Shown: positions 20,025 through 28,301 of the stretch, piece after piece | Position numbering within the stretch: the stretch's first letter is position 1 | Layout: every line of letters begins with the position of its first letter | From: Halomonas sp. PR-M31 | GTDB taxonomy: Bacteria > Pseudomonadota > Gammaproteobacteria > Pseudomonadales > Halomonadaceae | Assembly (NCBI RefSeq): GCF_001039575.1 | Contig: NZ_JIBT01000032.1 | Location: 1 to 64,000 of the forward strand | Direction: 5' to 3' | DNA length: 64,000 nt | The notes under the pieces: model-generated | Databases searched by the model: none | What the model saw: the letters and a program-made list of their open reading frames with translations, nothing else | What the model was told of the DNA's origin: nothing | Made by a program: the position numbers and the translations under genes

Positions 20025-20049
20025 GCCATGATACGAGGTGTATCATGGC
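20025..20049 (+). promoter_or_regulatory. Hairpin enclosing the ribosome-binding site and start codon of the PP2C-kinase gene
   Basis: GCCATGATAC and GTATCATGGC are a perfect 10-bp inverted repeat with the 5-base loop GAGGT. The loop is the Shine-Dalgarno-like sequence, and the start ATG (20045-20047) lies in the 3' arm. In mRNA this would hide the start; in DNA it could be an operator palindrome. Confidence 0.6.
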
Positions 20050-21802
20050 GGCGCACAATGACCCGAGGAGAGATATCTTGGCCAAGCACGGCTTGTCTTT
20101 GAGTTATGGCCAGGCCTTCGCAACACCAGAACATCGCCATCATCGTAGCTCAATGGCGGTGAATCTGCCCCAAGGCGTTACTCTGGATAACAAGGGCGCC
20201 TGTGCGTTGATCGGTGACTCCACCGCTCATAATGTCATTGCCAAACAGGCCGGCGATCTCAGTTTGCGCGGTTTTCTTGCGGATTATTATTCGACGCCGG
20301 CGCATTGGGATATCAAGACCTCGGTGACGCGGGTACTGCAAGCGCTAAACAGCTGGAGTCATAGTCAAAGCCGTCATCTGGTAGAAGGCAGCTACGTCAG
20401 CTCATTATCGGCGCTGGTGTTGCATGGCACCGAGGGCCATCTGTTTCACATAGGCGATACCCTGGTATTTCGTCTGCGCGGAGCCGAGTTCGAGCAGCTC
20501 AGTTGCGATCATGTCACCGAGCTTGGCGGCTACCGCTATCCTACCCGGGCGCTAGGATTGGATGGCAAGCTGAATATCGACTACCAGTGCATGTCCCTCA
20601 AGCAGGGTGATCTTTTCCTGTTCACCACCCGGGCAGTTGGTGGCACGTTGATGCCATCGGATTACATGCAGCTGATTCGCATCGATGTCAGCGATCTGGA
20701 TGCAGCCTGTGAACGTCTTGCCAAGGCCGCCCAGGCACGCGCTGCGGAACGCGGCTATGGATCGGGGCAGTTCTGCTTTCAACTCGTGCGTATAGACCAT
20801 CTGGCCGAAGAAGACGCTGAGAATTCTCAACGGCTCAATGGCCGATTGCCGGTTCCGCCGGAGTGCGCGGTAGGTGATCGTCTCGATGGGCTCCTGGTGG
20901 AAGCCGTGCTGGCCCGTACCGCTCAGAGTCGAACCTATCGTGTACGGGATGCGCGCACCCAACAAGAAATGGTGCTCAAGGCCCCGAGTCCGGAGCTGTC
21001 CAGCCGCAATGCCTATCTTGAACATTTTTTGTTGCAGCAATGGGTCGTCGAATGGGTCCATTCGCCCTTTGTAGTCAAGGTCATTGCGCGTGTGCGCCCA
21101 AGATGCTATCTCTACTACCTGATGGCGTTCGTGGACGGCGTCACGCTAAGCAGCTGGTGTCGGCGCAATCCACGGGCGAGCCTGGATCAGCGGTTGGATA
21201 TTGCTCGGCAGCTCATCAAAGGAGTGCAGGCGCTGCATCGTAGAGAGATACTGCATCAGCGAATTCACCCAGACAGCATTCTCATCGATACTCAGGATCA
21301 AGTCGTACTGGCGGATTTCAGCGCCTGTCATCGGCGTGAGGGGGATGGCCATAGAAGTGCCCAGGAGCTGGCGCGTCAGGTCGGGCTCAACGAGCACAGT
21401 GCGCCGGAGTACGCGCTGGATATCGATGTCGGCCGTCGCAGCGATCAGTATGCGCTGGCCTCGACAATTTATTGGTTGCTGGTGCGGGATTTACCCTACG
21501 CGCTCAAGCCGCATCAGTTGCGTAGTCATACCGAGTTGGAACGGATGATTTATCGAAGCGCACGAGCTAAAAACGTCAAGATAACAGAAGCGCTTGACGA
21601 TGCCCTGCGCCGCGCGCTCGATCCCCAGCGTGCGCAGCGTTTTCGGCGGCTTTCCGAGTTCGCCCACTCATTGCGTGATTCGCATGAGCCAACGACCAAT
21701 ACTCCGTCACGTCCTTCAATGCGTTGGGATTCCGTCAAACTTTGGCAAGGGATTGCCGGCGTTTTGTTGCTGCTGTTGTTGCTGTCCTGGCTATGGAATT
21801 AG
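20045..21802 (+). CDS. Membrane-anchored PP2C-like / protein kinase-like fusion with degenerate active sites
   Basis: The protein has 585 aa from ATG 20045; TTG 20078 with a GAGGAG box is an alternative. Residues ~30-260 follow the PP2C-like domain of the bifunctional kinase/phosphatase family (GDTLVFRL, RALGLDG). Residues ~290-540 are a protein-kinase fold with the ATP-binding Lys in EMVLKAP, and a C-terminal helix (LLLLLLLSWLWN) anchors it. In the catalytic loop LHQRIHPDSIL, Arg replaces the catalytic Asp and Ser replaces the Asn. The PP2C segment GDLFLFTTRAVGG lacks the metal Asp. Both activities are doubtful, so a scaffold or sensor role is possible. Confidence 0.82.
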   Translation: MAAHNDPRRDILAKHGLSLSYGQAFATPEHRHHRSSMAVNLPQGVTLDNKGACALIGDSTAHNVIAKQAGDLSLRGFLADYYSTPAHWDIKTSVTRVLQALNSWSHSQSRHLVEGSYVSSLSALVLHGTEGHLFHIGDTLVFRLRGAEFEQLSCDHVTELGGYRYPTRALGLDGKLNIDYQCMSLKQGDLFLFTTRAVGGTLMPSDYMQLIRIDVSDLDAACERLAKAAQARAAERGYGSGQFCFQLVRIDHLAEEDAENSQRLNGRLPVPPECAVGDRLDGLLVEAVLARTAQSRTYRVRDARTQQEMVLKAPSPELSSRNAYLEHFLLQQWVVEWVHSPFVVKVIARVRPRCYLYYLMAFVDGVTLSSWCRRNPRASLDQRLDIARQLIKGVQALHRREILHQRIHPDSILIDTQDQVVLADFSACHRREGDGHRSAQELARQVGLNEHSAPEYALDIDVGRRSDQYALASTIYWLLVRDLPYALKPHQLRSHTELERMIYRSARAKNVKITEALDDALRRALDPQRAQRFRRLSEFAHSLRDSHEPTTNTPSRPSMRWDSVKLWQGIAGVLLLLLLLSWLWN

Positions 21803-21812
21803 AGAAACGACA

Positions 21813-21830
21813 ACGCCCCGAAAACGGGGC
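21813..21830. terminator. Terminator-like hairpin between the convergent kinase-like gene and pfp
   Basis: CGCCCCG and CGGGGCG form a 7-bp GC stem around AAAA. The T tail is weak on both strands. Confidence 0.6.
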
Positions 21831-21857
21831 GCCGAATTTGATCAAGGCCTCGCTTTT

Positions 21858-23114
21858 TTAAAGCGTGAACTCAGGCAGTTTGCGTTCCACTTTTGCCAGC
21901 TTCAGCTTGGCCACCCGGGGCAGGCCATCATCGAAAGGCGGAAAATCCTCGCCTTGAATGAGGGGTAGCAGATAACGCCGGCAGGCTTCCGTGATGCCGA
22001 AGCCGTCCTCTCGGATGAAGTCCCGAGGCATGAATTTTTCCTGATTGGCGACCTCCGCCAAGGGCGCCGGTTCAATTTGCCACTCATAGGGATCTTCGCT
22101 GACGCGCTTGATCGCGGGCATCATGGCGTTCTGGCCTGCAAGCGCCAGTTCGACGGCTTTCTGACCCACCGCATAGGCCTGCTCCACATCGGTTTTGGAG
22201 GCCAGATGGCGAGCGGCGCGTTGCAGATAGTCGGCCACCGCCCAATGATACTTGTAACCCAGATCCTGCTTGATCATGCCCGCCAGGGTCGGTGCGACGC
22301 CGCCCAGCTGACGATGACCGAAGGCATCCGTGTTGCCCGCATCCGCCAGAAAAGTGCCATCCTCATAGCGCGCCCCTTCGGAGACCACGATGACGCAATA
22401 GCCATAGCGTGTGACAGACTCCTCGACCCGAGCCATGACCGCTTCGCGATCGAAGGCGATTTCCGGGAAGATGATCAAATGGGGTGGCTCGCCTTCACCG
22501 TTACCGGCCAGTGCTCCAGCGGCGGCGATCCAGCCTGCATGGCGTCCCATGACTTCGAGGATGAATACCTTGGTGGACGTGGCGCACATGGAGGCGATGT
22601 CCAGCGCCGCTTCCCGAGTCGAGGTGGCGATATACTTGGCTACGCTGCCAAAACCCGGAGAGTTGTCGGTGATCGGCAGATCGTTGTCCACGGTCTTGGG
22701 CACGTGAATGGCGGTCAACGGATAGCCGAGCTTTTCCGAAAGCTGCGAGACCTTGAGGCAAGTATCCGCGCTGTCGCCACCGCCATTGTAGAAGAAATAG
22801 CCAATATCGTGAGCCTTGAAGACCTCGATCAGCCGTTCGTACTGGGTACGATGGGTTTCGATGTCCTTGAGCTTGTAACGACAAGAACCAAACGCCCCGC
22901 CGGGGGTGTGGCGTAGCGCGGTGATGGCCTCATCAGACTCCTGAGAAACATCGATCAGATCTTCGGTGAGGGCGCCGATGATCCCGTTGTGTCCGGCATA
23001 GAGCTTGCCAATTTGATCCGAGTCGCGACAGGCCTCGGCGACGCCACAGGCGCTGGCGTTGATCACTGCGGTGACGCCGCCAGACTGGGCGTAGAAAGCA
23101 TTTTGCTGAGCCAT
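21858..23114 (-). CDS. pfp: 6-phosphofructokinase, pyrophosphate type
   Basis: This is a 418-aa enzyme from ATG 23114. The active site shows NGGGDSADT, and PKTVDNDLP where ATP-dependent enzymes have PGTIDND; the Lys is the recognised mark of PPi-using phosphofructokinases. EVMGRHAGWIA and the fructose-6-phosphate loop are also present. It interconverts fructose 6-phosphate and fructose 1,6-bisphosphate with PPi, reversibly, so it may serve glycolysis or gluconeogenesis. It is monocistronic and divergent from mpl. Confidence 0.92.
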   Translation of the reverse strand: MAQQNAFYAQSGGVTAVINASACGVAEACRDSDQIGKLYAGHNGIIGALTEDLIDVSQESDEAITALRHTPGGAFGSCRYKLKDIETHRTQYERLIEVFKAHDIGYFFYNGGGDSADTCLKVSQLSEKLGYPLTAIHVPKTVDNDLPITDNSPGFGSVAKYIATSTREAALDIASMCATSTKVFILEVMGRHAGWIAAAGALAGNGEGEPPHLIIFPEIAFDREAVMARVEESVTRYGYCVIVVSEGARYEDGTFLADAGNTDAFGHRQLGGVAPTLAGMIKQDLGYKYHWAVADYLQRAARHLASKTDVEQAYAVGQKAVELALAGQNAMMPAIKRVSEDPYEWQIEPAPLAEVANQEKFMPRDFIREDGFGITEACRRYLLPLIQGEDFPPFDDGLPRVAKLKLAKVERKLPEFTL

Positions 23115-23309
23115 GGGGCTTCCTTTGCTCCTGAGAAATCGACGGCCATCATAGTCCAAAGCGCTCCTGGCTGCACGGCATCCCCGGAATGATCCTGTTA
23201 GTGTCTAGCGAGTGATATGGCGCCATGCTAGGCTCACGCGCTGATACAACTTTCGTCTGCTTTTTCGGCTCGATATTTCAATCGAGTCACTTGAACGCCT
23301 GGGGATAAG

Positions 23310-24677
23310 ATGCACATCCACATTCTGGGTATCTGCGGCACCTTCATGGGCAGTCTGGCGCTGCTGGCTCGCGAGCTGGGTCATCATGTCAGCGGCTCGG
23401 ATGCCAACGTATACCCGCCCATGAGTACACAGCTCGAAGAAGCCGGTATTCGGCTTTGCGACGGCTACCGCGCCGAGAATCTCAACCCGCGACCCGATCT
23501 TGTGGTGGTGGGCAATGCCATGTCCCGCGGTAATGCGGAAGTCGAAGCACTGCTCGATGCCAAACTGCCCTATACCTCCGGGCCGCAATGGCTTGCCGAA
23601 CATGTATTGCCCGGGCGCCGCGTCATTGCCGTGGCGGGTACCCATGGCAAGACCACCACTGCCAGCCTACTGGCCTGGCTGCTCGAAAGCGCCGGCCAAA
23701 TACCGGGTTTTCTGATCGGTGGCGTGCCACGCAACTTTGGCGTCTCGGCCCGCTTGGGCGACGTTGAAGGGCCGTTTGTGGTGGAGGCGGACGAATACGA
23801 TACCGCCTTCTTCGACAAGCGCTCGAAGTTTGTGCACTACCGCCCCGACGTGGCGGTGCTCAATAATCTCGAGTTCGATCACGCGGACATTTTTCCCGAT
23901 CTGGCGGCGATCGAGCGCCAGTTTCATCATCTGGTGCGTACCGTGCCCTCGCAAGGACGGCTGTTGGTGGCGGATGGCGAGCCAGCGCTGGCCCGGGTGC
24001 TTGAAATGGGCTGCTGGAGCCCGGTCGAGCATTTCGGTCGCCAGGATGAAAGCCCCTGGCAGCTAATCCTGGAGCGCGAGGACGCCAGCCGGTTTCGCGT
24101 CATTCATGCCGGTGAGGACGCCATTGTCGATTGGACGATGACCGGCGAGCACAATGCGCGCAACGCGCTGGGTGCGCTGGCGGCGGCGGGGGCCTGTGGT
24201 GTCGATCTGGCACGAGGCTGTGCAGCGCTTTCGCGTTTCGAAACCCCGCGCCGGCGCCAGGAGGTGCGCGGTGAGATCGGCGGTATTCAGGTCATCGACG
24301 ACTTCGCTCATCATCCGACGGCGATTGCCGGCACCCTCGAAGGACTACGCGCCGCGACCCCTTCCGGGCGCTTGCTGGCGGTGATCGAGCCGCGCTCCAA
24401 CACCATGCGTTTGGGCACTCTCAAGGGTCGCCTGGCGCAAAGCGTTGCCGCCTCGGATGGGGTCTGGTGGTATCAACCGCCGGGGCTCGACTGGTCTCTG
24501 GATGACGTGCTCTCGACCAGTCCGGTGCCGGCTGAACGAGTCGATGACATTGATGAACTCGTCGCCACCCTGGCCGATCAGGCGCGCCGCAATGATCGTA
24601 TCGTCATCATGTCCAACGGCGGCTTCGGTGGCATTCATGAAAAGCTTTTGGCTGCCCTTGAGGCCATTCATGGATGA
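23310..24677 (+). CDS. mpl: UDP-N-acetylmuramate:L-alanyl-gamma-D-glutamyl-meso-diaminopimelate ligase
   Basis: This is a 455-aa Mur-ligase family enzyme for peptidoglycan recycling: it attaches the recovered tripeptide to UDP-MurNAc. The N-terminal Rossmann segment HIHILGICGTFMGSLA, the ATP loop GTHGKTTTASL, VEADEYDTAFFDKRSKF and DDFAHHPTA are all typical of Mpl. A GGGGATAAG box precedes the ATG. The stop overlaps the next start (ubiX), so the two are translationally coupled. Confidence 0.96.
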   Translation: MHIHILGICGTFMGSLALLARELGHHVSGSDANVYPPMSTQLEEAGIRLCDGYRAENLNPRPDLVVVGNAMSRGNAEVEALLDAKLPYTSGPQWLAEHVLPGRRVIAVAGTHGKTTTASLLAWLLESAGQIPGFLIGGVPRNFGVSARLGDVEGPFVVEADEYDTAFFDKRSKFVHYRPDVAVLNNLEFDHADIFPDLAAIERQFHHLVRTVPSQGRLLVADGEPALARVLEMGCWSPVEHFGRQDESPWQLILEREDASRFRVIHAGEDAIVDWTMTGEHNARNALGALAAAGACGVDLARGCAALSRFETPRRRQEVRGEIGGIQVIDDFAHHPTAIAGTLEGLRAATPSGRLLAVIEPRSNTMRLGTLKGRLAQSVAASDGVWWYQPPGLDWSLDDVLSTSPVPAERVDDIDELVATLADQARRNDRIVIMSNGGFGGIHEKLLAALEAIHG

Positions 24678-25309
24678 TGCGCATGAATGAGTCGGCTGCA
24701 TCAGGCTTCAAGGCGCCGGTCACCGTGGCCTTGACCGGTGCCTCTGGCGCCCAATACGGTCTGCGTCTGATCGACTGTCTGGTAGCAGCAGGACACGAGG
24801 TCTGGGTGATGATCTCCAAGGCGGCGCACATGGTCATTGCCACCGAAACCACGGAAAAGCTGCCGGCCCAGCCGGACAAGCTGGCCGATGCCTTGAGTGC
24901 GCGCAGCCGTGCGGTCCCGCACCAGATTCGCTGTTTCGCTCGGGAGGACTGGATGGCGCCGGTGGCCTCCGGCTCTGGGGCCAGTGCGGCCATGGTGGTC
25001 TGCCCCTGTTCCACCGGCACGCTCTCGGCAGTGGCGACCGGTGCCAGCAACAATCTGATCGAGCGGGCCGCGGATGTGGCCTTGAAGGAGCATCGCCAGT
25101 TGATTCTGGTGCCCCGGGAGTCGCCGCTGTCCGCGATTCATCTCGAGCACATGCTGACCCTGGCACGGCTGGGCGTCACGATCTTGCCCGCGGCCCCGGG
25201 TTTCTATCATCAGCCCGAAAGCGTCGACGATCTGATCGATTTCATCGTGGCCCGCATCCTCAATCAACTGGGAATCGAGCATCGGCTGATGCCACGCTGG
25301 GGAGAGTAG
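24674..25309 (+). CDS. ubiX: Flavin prenyltransferase UbiX
   Basis: This 211-aa protein makes the prenylated FMN cofactor for the UbiD decarboxylase in ubiquinone synthesis. VALTGASGAQYGLRLI is the FMN-binding start of the fold; CPCSTGTLSAVATGASNNLI and LVPRESPLSAIHLEHML are the typical dimethylallyl-phosphate and flavin site segments. The start at 24674 overlaps the mpl stop; ATG 24683 is also possible. The mpl-ubiX pairing is seen in many gammaproteobacteria. Confidence 0.96.
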   Translation: MMRMNESAASGFKAPVTVALTGASGAQYGLRLIDCLVAAGHEVWVMISKAAHMVIATETTEKLPAQPDKLADALSARSRAVPHQIRCFAREDWMAPVASGSGASAAMVVCPCSTGTLSAVATGASNNLIERAADVALKEHRQLILVPRESPLSAIHLEHMLTLARLGVTILPAAPGFYHQPESVDDLIDFIVARILNQLGIEHRLMPRWGE

Positions 25310-25327
25310 TCGGTTGAGGGGAGCCGG

Positions 25328-25951
25328 ATGATCAATCTATCGTTGCTGTCGGTCTTCATTCCCACCTTTTTCATGGTGTCCTTGACCCCGGGCATGTGCA
25401 TGACCCTGTCCATGGTGCTGGGCATGACCGTGGGGGTAAAACGTGCGCTGTGGATGATGTTCGGCGAGTTGATGGGGGTGGCCCTGGTGGCGATTGCCGC
25501 CGGTGCCGGAGTTGCCACCCTGATGCTACGCCAGCCGATGCTGTTCGCGATCTTCAAGGGTATCGGAGGCGTTTATCTGGCCTATCTCGGGATCATGATG
25601 TGGCGCTCTCGCGGACGCATGGCGATACCTCTGGAGCCCGGTGCCCAGGCTGATGTATCGCGTCTGCATCTCTTGACCCAAGGCTTCGTTACCGCCATTG
25701 CCAACCCCAAGGGCTGGGCGTTCTTCATCGCGCTACTGCCGCCGTTTCTCGATCCTTCCCTGGCGCTGGCGCCACAGCTTGCGACACTGATCGCGATGAT
25801 CCTGTCCATCGAGCTTCTTTGTCTGTTGCTGTACGCCGGCGGCGGGCGCAGCGCGAGTCGGCTGCTGGCCAAGGGTGGTAACGTGCGTTTGCTCAACCGT
25901 ATCGCCGGTACCTTGATGATTGGGGTGGGTATCTGGCTCGCCTTTGGTTAA
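25328..25951 (+). CDS. LysE/RhtB family amino-acid exporter
   Basis: This is a 207-aa inner-membrane protein with about six hydrophobic helices. The N-terminal FMVSLTPGMCMTLSMVLGM matches the family pattern around the conserved Pro-Gly, and AIANPKGWAFFIALLPPF is the second signature. The family exports amino acids or homoserine lactones; the substrate cannot be deduced. Its stop codon shares the palindrome TTAA with the stop of the convergent DedA-PAP2 gene, so the two genes overlap by four bases. Confidence 0.9.
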   Translation: MINLSLLSVFIPTFFMVSLTPGMCMTLSMVLGMTVGVKRALWMMFGELMGVALVAIAAGAGVATLMLRQPMLFAIFKGIGGVYLAYLGIMMWRSRGRMAIPLEPGAQADVSRLHLLTQGFVTAIANPKGWAFFIALLPPFLDPSLALAPQLATLIAMILSIELLCLLLYAGGGRSASRLLAKGGNVRLLNRIAGTLMIGVGIWLAFG

Positions 25952-27354
25952 ACCGGTGGCAGCCAGAAAATGCGGGCCGCGAGCAGGGCCAATGTAGTCA
26001 GACCAAGTGCTACCCAAGGTGGTCTGTCCAGGGGCCGGGTGGCAAAGCCATGATAGCTGATGCGTACCAGCGCACAGGTCATCAGTCCCAGCAAGGCGCC
26101 GCCCACCAGATCGCTGAACCAATGCACACCGATGATCAGCCGAGATAGCGCCATGGGGATGCAGATGGCGATGGCAGCCCAATAGGCCAGCGCTCGATAC
26201 CGAGAGGGGAGCGTTTCCGCCACAAACGCAGCCGCCAACCCATACAGCACGACCGCCGTGGAGGTGTGAGCGCTGGGATAGGAAAAGGAGCCGGCAAGAT
26301 AGTCCGGTACGTCCGGGCGTGCGCGCCCCGCCAGGTGCTTGAATAGCGTATTGGCCAGGGCAATGCCACCAAGCCCGCCTAGCAGATGAAACAACGCTGC
26401 ATGCTGGTGTCGATAAATCAGCCATACCGTCCAGGGCAGTATCAGGGCGATGACCCCTAGTGTATCGCCGGCTTCCGCCATCCACTCGGCAATCTGAATC
26501 AGAGTCGGGCTTGTCAGCCCATCGATCAGGCCCTGCAGGCTCAAGTCCATGGGTAGGGGGCCTTGCTGCTCGAGTACCCAAAGTGTCCATCCTCCCAGGG
26601 CTGGCATGCTGATGAACAATAGCACCAGCGACGCCAGGGGGAATTCTCCGCGAGGGTGAGGCGAGCGTAGAGCGCTCCATGGTCCACGCCGCCAGCGACT
26701 GCCTTGAGCGGAATAGGCCAGTTGACGGTAGACCCAGCCTTCGCGTGCCAGCTGATGGCGCAATAACGAGAACGTCAGCGCCAGGGCGATCACCGCAACG
26801 GCCAATAGAATCAACCAGCCTTCGCTACCCGGCGGCATGGTCAACATCTGCTGCCAGGTCTTGCCCAGCAGATAGCCGGGCAGCAGATAGGCCGGCGCCC
26901 AAAGTAGCGCTGAGCCCAGATTGGACCATATGAAAAGATTTCTGGGCATGTGCATCATGCCAGCAACCATGGGAACGATGGGACGTACGGGGCCAACAAA
27001 GCGTCCAATCAGCACGGACAGCACGCCATAGCGTTCAAAAAAATTCGTCCCTCGTTTTAGCCATTCTGGGTGCTGACGAAACGGCCAGAGCAAGGGTATC
27101 CGTTCACGCTGGGTATGGCCGAAAAGAAAACTTAGGCCATCGCCGATCACAGCGCCCAGGAACGCACATAAAAGAACCAGTGCGATCGATAGATCGTAGT
27201 GCCCGGCGAGGGAAGCCGCGGCGGTAATCAGAACGACGCCTGGAACCGCCAGGCCGATGAGGGCCAATGATTCAGCCAGGGAAATGACGGCGATGAAAAA
27301 AAGCAGCCAAAGGGGTGAGGGTGCAAGATTCTGTAGCCACTCCGTTGCATTCAA
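25948..27354 (-). CDS. DedA family - PAP2 phosphatase fusion membrane protein
   Basis: This 468-aa protein joins two membrane domains. Residues ~1-200 are DedA/VTT-like (FLGAVIGDGLSFLFGH and RFVGPVRPIVPMVAGMMHM, with the conserved Arg and Pro). Residues ~235-450 are a PAP2 phosphatase with all three motifs: KHLAGRARPD, YPSAHTS and SRLIIGVHWFSD. DedA proteins include lipid-carrier flippases and PAP2 enzymes recycle undecaprenyl or phosphatidic phosphates, so a combined lipid-phosphate handling role is inferred. Its start overlaps the stop of the upstream gene by ATGA, making it the last of a three-gene operon. Confidence 0.9.
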   Translation of the reverse strand: MNATEWLQNLAPSPLWLLFFIAVISLAESLALIGLAVPGVVLITAAASLAGHYDLSIALVLLCAFLGAVIGDGLSFLFGHTQRERIPLLWPFRQHPEWLKRGTNFFERYGVLSVLIGRFVGPVRPIVPMVAGMMHMPRNLFIWSNLGSALLWAPAYLLPGYLLGKTWQQMLTMPPGSEGWLILLAVAVIALALTFSLLRHQLAREGWVYRQLAYSAQGSRWRRGPWSALRSPHPRGEFPLASLVLLFISMPALGGWTLWVLEQQGPLPMDLSLQGLIDGLTSPTLIQIAEWMAEAGDTLGVIALILPWTVWLIYRHQHAALFHLLGGLGGIALANTLFKHLAGRARPDVPDYLAGSFSYPSAHTSTAVVLYGLAAAFVAETLPSRYRALAYWAAIAICIPMALSRLIIGVHWFSDLVGGALLGLMTCALVRISYHGFATRPLDRPPWVALGLTTLALLAARIFWLPPV

Positions 27355-28301
27355 GACATGGGCTCCATCAGCTTGAGGCCGTTTGCGAGCAGACGCTGTT
27401 CGAAATGCACTGCATCTTCGTCGGGTAGTAGGTGGCAGGCGCGAATACGGGACTGGATGGCGCCGGTCTCGGCGAAGACTTCCCGCCCCAGGGCGCTCAA
27501 CAGGCGCTCGCGCACGATCAAGGCGCCGGCTTCGCCGGTGTCCGGAAGCAGCAGCCAGAATCGTTGGGCCTGATGGCGCCCCAGGGGGTCATGATAACGA
27601 CAACAGCTGCGTATGGTATGGCAGATGCGCTCCAGCAGGCTGTGCAGTAGCGTGCTGCCGAATTGCTCATCCGCCATTTCCAGCTGCGGCAAGTGAATGA
27701 TCAAGGCGGCTAGGGGTCGCTGCATCGTTCTGGCGCGTTCGACTTCGGCGTAAAGGCGTTCGATCAACGCAGACTGTGACAGCGCATCACACTGCTGGTC
27801 CAGAGTATCCGTAGCGCTCAGCAGTGTTTCGCGCTGCCGGCGTAACCAATGAGGCAGCGCCGCCACGCTTACTAGTGCCAGATAGTACAAGGTGTTGTCG
27901 AGAAGCAGCGACTTCTGTTCGATCAATGTCAGCCAGACTGGCGCCATTATCAGGTTGAGCAGGAGCGCCGATCCCAGCGGCAATAGCAGAAGGGTCAAAA
28001 TTGGCGGCAGTCCAAGCCACAGCCGCGATGAATTCCCCAGGGTAGGTAGCTCGATGGCAATCAGTAGATAGCAGCTGATCAGCGTCAGGTAGGCACAGAG
28101 CCGGTGATCGTCTCTGTTGATCGAGCGCAGGAAGAGGGCGCCTCCCAACAGCAGTGCAAGTAAAGCCGGCAGCAGGATACGCCCATAGGCGCCCATCAGA
28201 TAATTCCATATGGCATAGCCTGTGAGCAGCGAGGCGCCACTGATATAGGCCAGCAGAGTAAGGCGGGATGACCAAGGATTCATGACGCTGCGAGTCGACA
28301 T
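27351..28301 (-). CDS. Membrane protein with degenerate GGDEF-like domain
   Basis: This is a 316-aa protein. About five or six hydrophobic helices occupy residues ~15-165. They are followed by a cytoplasmic domain of ~150 residues that resembles a GGDEF fold: LYAEVERARTMQRPLAALIIHL, then CRYHDPLGRHQAQRFWLLLPDTGEAG split over the usual signature position. The signature is replaced by HQAQRF, so diguanylate cyclase activity is not expected. It may bind c-di-GMP or a partner, as degenerate domains such as PelD do. It lies between another such protein and the DedA-PAP2 gene, overlapping both by 1-4 bases. Confidence 0.75.
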   Translation of the reverse strand: MSTRSVMNPWSSRLTLLAYISGASLLTGYAIWNYLMGAYGRILLPALLALLLGGALFLRSINRDDHRLCAYLTLISCYLLIAIELPTLGNSSRLWLGLPPILTLLLLPLGSALLLNLIMAPVWLTLIEQKSLLLDNTLYYLALVSVAALPHWLRRQRETLLSATDTLDQQCDALSQSALIERLYAEVERARTMQRPLAALIIHLPQLEMADEQFGSTLLHSLLERICHTIRSCCRYHDPLGRHQAQRFWLLLPDTGEAGALIVRERLLSALGREVFAETGAIQSRIRACHLLPDEDAVHFEQRLLANGLKLMEPMS

